DNA of 64,000 bases from Amycolatopsis vastitatis (lineage in GTDB: Bacteria; Actinomycetota; Actinomycetes; Mycobacteriales; Pseudonocardiaceae), in the NCBI RefSeq assembly GCF_002234595.1, contig NZ_NMUL01000002.1, positions 62,001-126,000 on the forward strand, given 5' to 3'. The notes below the pieces were generated by a model. The model saw only the letters and a list, made by a program, of their open reading frames with translations, was not told where the DNA came from and did not search any database. Below, one piece after another: positions 25,701 through 32,985 of this stretch. The position numbers and the translations under genes are program-made. Numbering within the stretch: position 1 is the stretch's first letter; every line of letters begins with the position of its first letter.

Positions 25701-26783
25701 CTTCTGCTGATGCAGGTCGAACATCAATCCGTCGAGGCCGACGGCCGCCAGCCGGTTGAGCACAGCCTCGATCGCGGCGCGCTTCTCCGCGACGAACAGC
25801 ACCTTCTTCCCGGTGGCCGCGGCCCCGGCGATGATGTTCGCGATCGTCTGGCTCTTCCCGGTTCCCGGCGGTCCCTCGATGAAGACGTGGCGACCGGAGA
25901 GCGCGGTCATGATCGCCCGGTGTTGCGATGAGTCCGCGTCCTGGACAAGGAATTCGTCAGCAGGCGGCAATGAGTCCACCGCCGGTGGACGGAATTCACC
26001 TGATACGACCAGCGATTCACCGGCTGGAGTGAACCCGGCCAGAGCCGCGATCAGGTCGTGTGACGCGAGCAACTCGGTCGCGTTGGCCAGGTCTTCGACC
26101 ATGGGAAGCTTCTCGTAGTTGAACGTCCCGAGGACCACGGCCTGCTCGAGCTGCAGCTCGATCCCGTGGGTCGCGGCGACCTCGGCGAGCCGGGCGTGGG
26201 CGTTTTCCATCTGGATCGCATGAGGCGCCGAACCGTCGATCACCTCGCCGATCCGGTCGGCGAGCACCTGGACATCGACGCCGTACTGTTCGTTGAGCGC
26301 GTGCAGCAGCACCGGGTTGAGCTCGGCCTCGTCGGTGAGTTCGAGCGTGTAGTCGCTCTCCGACGTCGTCCTGGCCTTGATCGTGACCGGCCGCAAGAGG
26401 AGCGGCGCTCGCAGAGGCAGCACCGGAACCGCGCCCTGCCGCTGCTTGGGCGTCGTGCAGACGAGCCCGAACGCGACGCGACCGACATCCAGGCCCTGCT
26501 CCTCTTCGAACAGCTGAATCCGCTTGCTGAGGCTGCGAGCCCGGCTGCAAGCGTCCCGGAGCTTCTCGGGTTCGGGCAGCAGCTTGCTCAGCCGGACCTT
26601 GGCTCGTGACGTCAGCTCGGCCATGGCGCCCGGATCGGCATCGGTCAGCTCGAGGCTGCCCTGCTTCGTGTTCTTGAAATACAGGAGCGTGTTGCGAAAG
26701 CTCAGGTCGATGAGGTTGCGGCGCCACTCGACGGCCTTCGCGGCGACGACATCGAGACGCCCGGTGTCCAACTGCGCGGTCAT
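22758..26783 (-). CDS. DUF4011-SF1 helicase-Vsr-like endonuclease (candidate antiviral protein)
   Basis: A 1341-residue protein. Residues 18-40 (VEWRRNLIDLSFRNTLLYF) are the DUF4011 signature. A UPF1-like SF1 helicase core follows: Walker A GPPGTGKS (304-311), Walker B VIFDEASQI (about 838-846), VVAGDEKQLPPS, LRWHYRS, and the late motifs ESVQGDERDAIIL and NVAVTRAK. Residues about 1140-1235 form a Vsr/DUF559-type nuclease (RIDFALEH, then VLAVEADGHRYHQ, then GWRFHRVWSSAWF). A tail of about 100 residues is helical. DUF4011-helicase-Vsr proteins have been reported as antiphage proteins (as I recall, named Hhe). The start is GTG or ATG at 26783; first gene of a two-gene operon. Confidence 0.88.
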   Translation of the reverse strand: MTAQLDTGRLDVVAAKAVEWRRNLIDLSFRNTLLYFKNTKQGSLELTDADPGAMAELTSRAKVRLSKLLPEPEKLRDACSRARSLSKRIQLFEEEQGLDVGRVAFGLVCTTPKQRQGAVPVLPLRAPLLLRPVTIKARTTSESDYTLELTDEAELNPVLLHALNEQYGVDVQVLADRIGEVIDGSAPHAIQMENAHARLAEVAATHGIELQLEQAVVLGTFNYEKLPMVEDLANATELLASHDLIAALAGFTPAGESLVVSGEFRPPAVDSLPPADEFLVQDADSSQHRAIMTALSGRHVFIEGPPGTGKSQTIANIIAGAAATGKKVLFVAEKRAAIEAVLNRLAAVGLDGLMFDLHQQKISKRQVAQQLALSLDQLAKEPPIDVAGLHGRLVSSRQRLLDHSRELHIRRQPWDLSAYEVRNRLLDLPPAPDIPGAFRGAHLRALNAAVAAELEESIKDFVDSGGLRILRRETPWCNTQVRTVDQAEAVLIQLDQVANQTLKRSQHGMHRLIAQVGLRQPPDFDGWEQVLELLDGVSQSVRDFGPTIFGTQLDQFVQATADRATRARYAQPLSWRQRRALVKQLRGMSTTGTAKKPALHVALLAVLAQRQRWQEMGGREVAPAGIIGLDQVAQEYTEMRRQLAAVALSARWPDLATGPAPEVEQRLTALAGDKAMLFKMPKLNALLDRFRQLGLEPLLGEIAARNLSADDAWGAFERIWLSSIEDDFKLRIPELGQFVADRQNRAALDFRAADREHFVTAARRVRRQVARRAREAQDNHPDQAQILKKQASLKTRHMSTRKLVEKTSDVLLSLRPCWAMSPLVVSRMLPAERHFDLVIFDEASQIRPHDAITSIMRGEHLVVAGDEKQLPPSNFFDRAIVADDEDEDADGDLSDYESVLTALRPIMPSTEMLRWHYRSADERLIAFSNREIYRDGLVTFPGAQKDSPVTLVTVDGEASPGQNGSAPAEVERVVQLILEHARLRPRESLGVITPGVKHQGRIEQRLTQARREHPELDEFFSDEVELGRRFFVKNLESVQGDERDAIILTVGVARTASGKINRTGFGILNRKDSERRVNVAVTRAKRRMTVVASFTHHDIEPSTEITGTELLRRYLDFAAHLRVDQVGRAAELPLNGFERSMLDALVDRGVPVHPQWGFSEYRIDFALEHRDQPGRMVLAVEADGHRYHQAHSARDRDRLRQAHLENLGWRFHRVWSSAWFADPEREADNIVVAWHQAMAEADAAPAAEPEHALPQRSEPPPAVARGPRPRVPAGLSIQEYTERQLIEICRWLMSDGLLLDRDERLRQAMAELGFRRRGERIVERLSRAVDIAQDLADKEEN

Positions 26784-26800
26784 GCCGCTGTTCCCCCTCA

Positions 26801-26855
26801 GCAGAACGGTTCGGTTGACCTGACGTGACCGGCACGTGAGGGCCCGCCGTTCTGC
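26801..26855. promoter_or_regulatory. Dyad upstream of the helicase-nuclease operon
   Basis: GCAGAACGG (26801-26809) and CCGTTCTGC (26847-26855) are perfect inverted repeats around a smaller dyad, ACGTG-N5-CACGT. This lies 18-72 bases upstream of the operon start codon, where an operator would be expected. No binding protein is known. Confidence 0.4.
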
Positions 26856-27028
26856 GACGAGCCCTCCAGGATTCCAGAAGATCGCGTCGGGCGGAACCCG
26901 TCCGATCGGTGTAGTTCAAGCACGGTCGTCACTCCTTCTCCGGCACGTCGGGAAGAGATCGTTTTTCGCGGCGGATCTGTCACGAACAAGCGGGGGAACC
27001 ACCCGGATGGCCCTGACCCGACGGGGGT

Positions 27029-27034
27029 TAACCT
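27029..27034 (+). promoter_or_regulatory. -10 element TAACCT, leaderless start
   Basis: TAACCT is followed by six bases and ATG 27041, with no ribosome binding site in between. Confidence 0.6.
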
Positions 27035-27040
27035 GGGCCG

Positions 27041-29329
27041 ATGAACACCGCCGACGAACTGCTCGGCCGGCTCACGAGCCTGGACCGCGAAGGGCTGGCG
27101 AAGGTCCTGGCCCACCGGCCGGACGTGCTCGAGGAGCCGTGGCCGCGCCGGCTGGACGTCGTCGCCGCGCGGCTGGCCTCGGCCGAATCCCTCAACGAAG
27201 CCCTGCTCCAGCTGCCGATGCCGCTCGTGCAGGTTCTGCGCGCCGTTCAGCTGTGTTACGCGCTGGGGCGGCGACCGGCTCCCCTCGGCGAAGTCGCCCG
27301 TCTTCTCGGGACCGCGAACGTGGAGTCCTTTGTAGACGATCTCGCCGACCGTGCCCTGCTGTGGCGCGACGGCGGCGACGTCTTCCTTCCGGAGTTCCTG
27401 CACCGCAACAGTTTCCAGCCCGAAGGCCTCGGGCAGCCCGTCGCGAACCTGCTCGGGGAGCTCGGCACGCTCCGGCTGACGAAGCTGTCGCGCGCGCTCG
27501 GCCTGCCCCACGCCACCCGGAAGCCGGAGCTTCTGCTCGAGCTGGTGCGGTTCTTCCGCGACGACGAGCGCGTCCGCGAGCTCTTCGCCACCGCGCCCGG
27601 GGAAACGCGCAAACTGCTGCGGGACATGGCCGACGGCGTGCCCGAGATCGACGGCGTCGCCCCGGCGGGCTGGGCGTTCGACCACGGTTTCCTGTTCGGG
27701 ACCTACTACGGCAGCGTGGCCATGCCGATCGAGGTGGCGCTCGCGCTGCGGGGCCCGGACCACCCATTGCCGTTCACGCCCGAGGAACCCGCGTTCACCG
27801 TGACGCACACCGGAACGGAAGCCGCCGAAGCCGCGTCGTCGGCCGCCGCGCTGCGGCTGCTCGATCGGGTGTCGGCGATCGTCGATCTGGCCACCGCGGA
27901 ACCGTTTCCGCTGCTCAAAGACGGCACGATCGGGGTGCGGCTGGTCAAGAAGCTCGCCAAGGAGACCGGGGGCACGCCCGAGGAGATCGAGCTGGCGATC
28001 GACCTCGCGGCGCAGGCCGGGCTCCTGCTGGCCGACGAACCCGAGCCGCCGCGCCGCGGCCGGAAGGCGTCACCGCCCACGCTCGCGCCGGATCCGGAGC
28101 TCGCTCGGCCCGCGCCGGCGCTGCTGTACCGCCTGCTGCTGACGACCTGGTGGAACCCCGAGCCGCTGGAGTACGAGCCCGACGTCGACTCGCTGGTGCG
28201 GCGGGCGGTCGTGCGGCTGCTGGCGCGGCTCGATCCCGGCGACGCGGTCGCGGACGTCGACGCGCTCACCCGGCTCGCCGAGTGGCACGCGCCGATGCTG
28301 CCGACCGACGACTTCGCCGGGCACCTGCGGGTCGCGCTCGCCGAGGCCGAGTTGCTCGGCGTCGTCGCGCACGGCGCGGTCACCGCGGCCGGGCGCGCGC
28401 TGCTCGCCCCGGACAAGCTCGTGGAAGTCACCGACGAGCTCGTCTCCCGCGCACGCACGACGGCGTTGTTCGGCACCGACCTGACGGCGATCGTGCCCGG
28501 CTCGCCCGACACCCGGCTCACCGCGCTGCTGGACCGCGTCGCCGACCGGGAGGCCCAGGGGACCGCGACCAGCTGGCGGTTCTCCCCGGCGTCCGTGCGG
28601 CGCGCGTTCGACCAGGGCGCCACCGCCGCCGGGCTGCTCGACGACCTGGGCGCGATCGCCGCCGGCGAACTGCCGCAACCGCTGGTGTACCTGGTGAACG
28701 ACGTCGCGCGGCGGCACGGTGAGGCGCAGGTGCTCGACGTCGCGAGCGTCGTCGTCGGAGAGCCCGCGCTGCTCGCCGAACTCGCCGCGCACCGCAAGCT
28801 CGCCAAGCTCGGCCTGCGCGCGGTGGCCCCGACGGTACTGACGTCCACAGTGGACGCTTCCGGCACACTGGAAGCGTTGCGGGGAGCGGGTTACGCCCCG
28901 ACTCACCACGCCGCCGACGGCACCATCGTGCTGCCCGCGCGTGACCAGGCCCAGCCGGCGATGGCCCTTCACGACCCCGACCCCGGCGAACTGCCACCCG
29001 ATCCCGCCGACCACGCCGCGCGGCTGCTCGCGGCCCCGGCGAGCGGGCCGGCCCTGCTGCGCGGCCAGCTCGCACGGGCGATGAGCGATCGCTACGGCGG
29101 CCGCCTCACGGCGAAGCAGCAGCAGCTCTGCTGGCAGCTCGAAGCCGGCCTCCCGGTCGACGTCGTGTACCGCGAGGACGGCGCCGAGCCAGTCCGGCTG
29201 GTGATCGCGTACCCCGAACTCGACGGTGACGTCCTGGACGTCTGGTCACTCGAGGACCGCGGCTACCTCAGGCTCGAGCTGGCGCGCATCGACCTGGCTC
29301 AGGCCTCCACCGCGGTCAGTTTCGCGTAG
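27041..29329 (+). CDS. Helicase-associated (XPB N-terminal-like) domain protein
   Basis: A 762-residue cytoplasmic protein containing the Helicase_C_3 / XPB-Ssl2 N-terminal-like region typical of actinobacteria. The N-terminus (TADELLGRLTSLDREGLAKVL) and winged-helix-like repeats fill the first 350 residues; the conserved late region VLDVASVVVGEPALLAELAAH and LGLRAVAPTVLTS lies near 560-610; the end contains a WYL-like strand pattern (VDVVYREDGAEPVRLVIAYP). No helicase motor motifs are present. In many actinomycetes this gene is near the XPB helicase gene, which is not in this window. Probably a DNA-repair accessory. Confidence 0.8.
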   Translation: MNTADELLGRLTSLDREGLAKVLAHRPDVLEEPWPRRLDVVAARLASAESLNEALLQLPMPLVQVLRAVQLCYALGRRPAPLGEVARLLGTANVESFVDDLADRALLWRDGGDVFLPEFLHRNSFQPEGLGQPVANLLGELGTLRLTKLSRALGLPHATRKPELLLELVRFFRDDERVRELFATAPGETRKLLRDMADGVPEIDGVAPAGWAFDHGFLFGTYYGSVAMPIEVALALRGPDHPLPFTPEEPAFTVTHTGTEAAEAASSAAALRLLDRVSAIVDLATAEPFPLLKDGTIGVRLVKKLAKETGGTPEEIELAIDLAAQAGLLLADEPEPPRRGRKASPPTLAPDPELARPAPALLYRLLLTTWWNPEPLEYEPDVDSLVRRAVVRLLARLDPGDAVADVDALTRLAEWHAPMLPTDDFAGHLRVALAEAELLGVVAHGAVTAAGRALLAPDKLVEVTDELVSRARTTALFGTDLTAIVPGSPDTRLTALLDRVADREAQGTATSWRFSPASVRRAFDQGATAAGLLDDLGAIAAGELPQPLVYLVNDVARRHGEAQVLDVASVVVGEPALLAELAAHRKLAKLGLRAVAPTVLTSTVDASGTLEALRGAGYAPTHHAADGTIVLPARDQAQPAMALHDPDPGELPPDPADHAARLLAAPASGPALLRGQLARAMSDRYGGRLTAKQQQLCWQLEAGLPVDVVYREDGAEPVRLVIAYPELDGDVLDVWSLEDRGYLRLELARIDLAQASTAVSFA

Positions 29330-29949
29330 GCGACGACGTTGTCGAGGTAGTTGCCGCTCGCCCGGTCGAACGCGCCGCCGCAGGTGATGAGCCGCAGTTC
29401 GGGATCCGGCGTGTCGCCGTACACCTGGTCCGTCGGGAACGCGGCCTTCGCGTAGCGGTCGACGCGGTAGACGGTGAAGACCGCGATCCGGCCGTCGGCA
29501 CGGCCGACCCGGGCCTGCTCGCCGGGCCGTAGCTCCTTCAGCCGGGAGAAGGCGCCGGGCACGTGCTTGTAGTCGACGTGCGCGGCCAGCACCGCCGGGC
29601 CGGCCTCGCCGGGCGACGGCGCGCCGGTGAACCAGCCGACCGTCGTGGCGTCGCCCGGGACCTCCAACGCGCCGCCCGGCGTCAGCCCGAGGTCCTTGAT
29701 CCCTTCGACCCGGACACCGATCGCCGGGATGGTCAGGGACGCCGGTTTCGCCGCGGGGAGGCCGGGGGCGGTCTCCGCCGCGCTGCCCGCGACGCTCGCC
29801 AGGCCCGTGGTGCCCGGGGTGGCCGGGCTGGGCGGGGCGATCGGCGCCGTCGCCTTCGGCGACAGGACGAGGACGAGGGCAACGGCCAGGACGACGCCGA
29901 GCGCGGTGGCGACCGCCGCGACGGCGGGCCACAGGCGCGGGTGCCTCAA
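29299..29949 (-). CDS. Class F sortase
   Basis: A 216-residue membrane-anchored transpeptidase-like sortase. Anchor helix at residues 8-30, Pro/Ala linker, then the sortase barrel with H124 (LAAHVDY), C190 (LITCGG) and R196 (FDRASGNYLDN). Class F sortases of actinobacteria are usually stand-alone and may act as carboxypeptidases or attach proteins to the wall. TTG 29949 overlaps the upstream stop as TTGA. Its 3' end overlaps the opposing helicase-associated gene by 31 bases. The upstream Excalibur protein is its likely partner. Confidence 0.9.
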   Translation of the reverse strand: MRHPRLWPAVAAVATALGVVLAVALVLVLSPKATAPIAPPSPATPGTTGLASVAGSAAETAPGLPAAKPASLTIPAIGVRVEGIKDLGLTPGGALEVPGDATTVGWFTGAPSPGEAGPAVLAAHVDYKHVPGAFSRLKELRPGEQARVGRADGRIAVFTVYRVDRYAKAAFPTDQVYGDTPDPELRLITCGGAFDRASGNYLDNVVAYAKLTAVEA

Positions 29950-30428
29950 CTCGGGCGCCGGCGCAGGTAGAGCACCATGCCACCGGACGCCGCCGCGGCG
30001 AGCAGCGTCCCGCTGACCACCAGGAAGCCGGGCACCTCGGGGTCGGGCTCGCCGCCACCGGTGGCCACGCCGCCGACCGGCTTCACCTTCACCTGTCCGC
30101 CCGCGGCGGGTTTCTTGGTCGTCGTCTTCGGCGCGGTGTGCGTTGTGGTGGCGGGCTTTGCGGACGTCGGCGTGGTCGTGCTCTGCTTCGGGCGGTGCGG
30201 AAGTGATTCGCAGACAATGCCGTCCTTGTCGTTCCCGTCCAGGTGGTTGGGGTCGGACGGATCCCGGTCGTAAACAGCCTGTGCGTCTTCCTGGTACTTG
30301 AAGTCCGAGCAGTTCAGGTCGCCGACGAGCGGCGTCGCGAGCTGCGCCGAAGCGAAGGGAACGGGACCGAGGAAAGCGAACCCGGCAACGGCGGCGGCCG
30401 TGATCAGGGCACGACGGAACAAGGACAA
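29946..30428 (-). CDS. Secreted Excalibur-domain protein with C-terminal membrane anchor
   Basis: A 160-residue precursor: signal peptide (1-28, cleavage after FASA), Excalibur calcium-binding motif DGNDKDGIVCE (64-74) preceded by CSDF, a Thr/Lys/Pro stalk (80-112), then a hydrophobic helix (135-154) and RRRPS. The C-terminal layout resembles a cell-wall sorting signal, with EVPGF rather than LPxTG before the helix. TTG 30428 is chosen because GGAAGGAA precedes it and it gives a clean signal peptide; the open frame runs to 30536 without support. Co-transcribed with the class F sortase. Confidence 0.78.
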   Translation of the reverse strand: MSLFRRALITAAAVAGFAFLGPVPFASAQLATPLVGDLNCSDFKYQEDAQAVYDRDPSDPNHLDGNDKDGIVCESLPHRPKQSTTTPTSAKPATTTHTAPKTTTKKPAAGGQVKVKPVGGVATGGGEPDPEVPGFLVVSGTLLAAAASGGMVLYLRRRPS

Positions 30429-30502
30429 CGGAATTCCTTCCGAGCGGAATCGGGGCGATTGCGTGGTTACTATCGCGACCTCGGCGGAGCCGTTACGGAC
30501 CA

Positions 30503-30518
30503 TTCCGAGATTTCGGAA
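30503..30518. promoter_or_regulatory. Small dyad TTCCGA-N4-TCGGAA
   Basis: A perfect six-bp inverted repeat in the 284-base gap between the Excalibur gene and the divergent response regulator gene; a possible operator. The rest of the gap contains no other gene. Confidence 0.35.
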
Positions 30519-30681
30519 ATGCCAGCGCCCAACCAAGAACGCCGCGTCCCGTGATTCTCTGCCGTTTCCACGGTGACCTGCGGATACACCAGCCAGGAAT
30601 GCGCGCCTGCCGAAATGTTACGGGGTTCGCGGTCACACCTTTGAGGTAATTCACGTGTGACGGTGGCGACCGGCCGCCACC

Positions 30682-30712
30682 ACGGGGTCCGCGCACCCCG
30701 TAACCTCGGGGT
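30682..30712 (+). promoter_or_regulatory. -10 element TAACCT enclosed by inverted repeats, response regulator promoter
   Basis: ACGGGGT (30682-30688) and ACCCCGT (30695-30701) form one dyad; ACCCCG (30695-30700) and CGGGGT (30707-30712) form a second whose six-base centre is the -10 hexamer TAACCT (30701-30706). ATG 30713 follows directly. A protein bound here would cover the promoter. Confidence 0.6.
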
Positions 30713-31339
30713 ATGCCGATCCAGGTACTGCTCGTCGACGACCACGAACTGGTCCGCCGTGGGCTGCGCGACCTGCTCGGCGACGAGCCCGACATCGAGG
30801 TCGTCGCCGAGGCGAGCAGCGTCGAAGAGGCACTGGCGGTGGCGATGCACGTCGAGCCGGAGGTCGCGGTGGTCGACGTCCGCCTCGGCGACGGCGACGG
30901 CATCACGCTCTGCCGCGAGCTGCGGTCCAAGCCGAACCCGCCGGCGTGCCTGATGCTGACCGCGTTCGACGACGAGGAGGCGATGGTCGGCGCGATCATG
31001 GCCGGCGCCGCGGGCTACCTGCTGAAGCAGGTGCGGGGGCAGGACGTGGTGAACGCGGTCCGCGAGGTCGCGGCGGGCCGGTCGCTGCTGGACCCGGTGA
31101 GCACCGCGCGGGTGCTGGACAAGATGCGGCACCCGCCGACGGACGAACTGGCGACGCTCACCGAGCGCGAGCGCGACGTGCTCGAACTGATCGGCCAGGG
31201 CCTGTCCAACCGCGAGATCGCCGAGCGGCTGTTCCTCGCCGAGAAGACGGTCAAGAACTACGTCACTTCCGTGCTGGCGAAGCTGGGCATGCAGCGCCGG
31301 ACGCAAGCGGCCGCCTGGATCGCGCGGCGCGAGAAGTAA
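30713..31339 (+). CDS. NarL/LuxR-type response regulator
   Basis: A 208-residue two-component regulator, DevR/DosR-like. Receiver domain: acidic pocket VDDHE (9-11), phospho-acceptor D55 (VVDVRLGD), then LTAFDDEEAM and the lysine in YLLKQV. C-terminal GerE/LuxR helix-turn-helix: LTERERDVLELIGQGLSNREIAE, then KTVKNYVTSVL. The cognate kinase is probably the GAF histidine kinase encoded convergently 210 bases downstream. The start ATG 30713 has a TAACCT hexamer six bases upstream and no ribosome site. Confidence 0.92.
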   Translation: MPIQVLLVDDHELVRRGLRDLLGDEPDIEVVAEASSVEEALAVAMHVEPEVAVVDVRLGDGDGITLCRELRSKPNPPACLMLTAFDDEEAMVGAIMAGAAGYLLKQVRGQDVVNAVREVAAGRSLLDPVSTARVLDKMRHPPTDELATLTERERDVLELIGQGLSNREIAERLFLAEKTVKNYVTSVLAKLGMQRRTQAAAWIARREK

Positions 31340-31549
31340 CCCCGCGCGGCCGGCCCGTCCGCAATCCGCCGTTCGCTGCGTCCTTTTTGGCTTCCCGTCA
31401 CGGTCCGCCACGTCGATCAGCGCTTTTATCGGCAAAGTTTCACTCGAACGTGAGTCGAATATATGTTCGACGAGCCGGTACGATCATGGCGAGGGCGTGG
31501 AAGGGAGGCTGGATGACCCGCGAAGGATAGATCGCGCAGGAATACCCGG
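31340..31549. other. Intergenic region with AT-rich dyad between convergent regulator and kinase
   Basis: GTCGAA-TATATG-TTCGAC (31454-31471) is a perfect six-bp-arm dyad around a -10-like TATATG in an AT-rich patch. It lies between two 3' ends, so it could drive an antisense or small RNA. The only open frames are very short (for example a 14-codon one ending at 31530) and are not called. Confidence 0.4.
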
Positions 31550-32938
31550 TCAGTCGAGTGGAAGATCGAACGCGACGAGCGTGCCGAGGCTGGGTGAGGA
31601 GTTCAGGAAGAACTTCCCGCCCGCGGCGTCCGCGCGTTCGGCGAGATGGCGCAGACCACGGGTGGCGACGCCTTGGGGGACGCCGGAACCGTTGTCCCGG
31701 ACACGGAGTTTCACGCCACCGGAGTCCCTGGTCAGCGTCACGCGGGTTTCGCTGGCGCCGGAGTGTCTGACCACATTGGACAGTGCTTCGCGCAGGGCGG
31801 CCCGGATGTGGTCGGCGCGTTCCGCGGGGATGTCGGCGAACTCGCCGGACAGCTCCAGGGTCGGCGGGTAGCCGAGCAGCTCGCCGGCGATGCGGACCTC
31901 GCCGCGCGCCGACTCGGCGAGGTCGGTGGGCGTGCCGGTGTCGTGGCGAGGCTCCGGTGACCGCAGCGCGCGCACGGTGCCGCGGATTTCCTCGATGGTC
32001 TGGTCGAGCTGGTCGATCGCGTCGGACAGCCGGGCACCGTCGGCTTGGGCGAACCGCTTGCGCATGTTGCGCCGGACCCGGTCGAGCTGCATGCCGGCGC
32101 CGTAGAGCCGTTGGACGATGACGTCGTGGAGCTCACGCGCGATGCGCTCCCGCTCTTCGTACAGCGCGACCCGGTGCCGGGCGTTGGCGCCCTCGGCGAG
32201 CGCGAGCACCACCCCGGCCTGCGCGGCGAAGGCGACGAGCATCTCGACGGTGCCGGCGGAGAACGGCTCACGCCCCCGCTTGCGGTAGACGGTCAGCGCC
32301 CCGAGAACCCGCCCGCCGGACCCGAACGGCGCGGCGGCGAAGGGCCCGTAGCCGTGGAGCTCGGCGGGAACGTAGGGCGCGGTGCGCGGATCGACGGTGA
32401 AGTCGTCACTGGCCACGGGCTCACCACCGCGGGCCACCCGCCCGGCGGCGGAGTCCGAGGGAAGCGCGAGCCCCCGCAGCGACTCACCGGGCGAAGGCTG
32501 CGGCTGACCGGCGTGCACGCCCGCGCTCGCGTCGCCTGGTGACCGTCCGGCACTGCCGGTCGCGCCCAAACCACCGGGCGAAGCCTGCCGCTGACCGGCG
32601 TGCACGCCCGCGCGATCGGCACCCGCGCGTGTCGGCACCGCTGCTCCGCCGACCGCGGGACCGACCGGCTCCTCGCCGGTCGGGTCGTCACCAGCCGGGT
32701 CGACACCGCTGGCGGCGACCGGGTGGGCGGTGGCGTAGTGCGCGGCCTCGACCACCACGCGCCCGTCCTCGGCGCTCACCATGGCCAGCCCGAGGTCGGC
32801 GTCGGCGAGTTCGGCCGCCCTGGCGACGACCGTGTCCAGCACCGCGCCCGGGTCGTCGCCGGACAGGGCGGTGCTCGTGATCTCGGTGGCGGCGGACAGT
32901 GCCCGCGCGGCAAGCGTCGGATCCATGAGTTCCGTCAT
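31550..32938 (-). CDS. GAF-domain sensor histidine kinase (DevS/NarX family)
   Basis: A 462-residue soluble kinase. Residues 1-75 begin a GAF domain (VLDTVVARAAELADADLGLAMV), interrupted by a Gly/Ala/Pro-rich insert (about 80-160), and the GAF continues to about 240 (GPFAAAPFGSGGRVLGALTVY). HisKA_3 dimerisation box: ERERIARELHDVIVQRLYG with H271. ATPase: ALREALSNVVRHSGAS (N box), DNGSGVP (G1), GLRHLAERADAAGG (G2). No membrane helices, so it senses a cytoplasmic signal. A GATAAT hexamer overlaps ATG 32938, so ATG 32926 may be the true, leaderless start. Likely partner of the convergent response regulator. Confidence 0.9.
   Translation of the reverse strand: MTELMDPTLAARALSAATEITSTALSGDDPGAVLDTVVARAAELADADLGLAMVSAEDGRVVVEAAHYATAHPVAASGVDPAGDDPTGEEPVGPAVGGAAVPTRAGADRAGVHAGQRQASPGGLGATGSAGRSPGDASAGVHAGQPQPSPGESLRGLALPSDSAAGRVARGGEPVASDDFTVDPRTAPYVPAELHGYGPFAAAPFGSGGRVLGALTVYRKRGREPFSAGTVEMLVAFAAQAGVVLALAEGANARHRVALYEERERIARELHDVIVQRLYGAGMQLDRVRRNMRKRFAQADGARLSDAIDQLDQTIEEIRGTVRALRSPEPRHDTGTPTDLAESARGEVRIAGELLGYPPTLELSGEFADIPAERADHIRAALREALSNVVRHSGASETRVTLTRDSGGVKLRVRDNGSGVPQGVATRGLRHLAERADAAGGKFFLNSSPSLGTLVAFDLPLD
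32485..32614. repeat. 43-bp direct repeat inside the kinase gene
   Basis: Near-identical copies at 32485-32527 and 32572-32614 (period 87 bases, 29 codons) encode AGVHAGQ-type repeats within the low-complexity insert of the GAF domain. Confidence 0.75.
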
Positions 32939-32985
32939 TATCGCGCGGCGCGGTGGCGGCGCGGCAAGGACACCGCGGGAATCGA

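Noticed and set aside
22650..25931. 1093-codon open frame antisense to the helicase-nuclease gene
   Set aside because: Mirror of a real gene's codon bias; all recognisable helicase motifs are on the minus strand.
31483..31530. 14-codon frame starting ATG and ending at 31530
   Set aside because: Too short, no ribosome site at a suitable distance, no support from codon bias.
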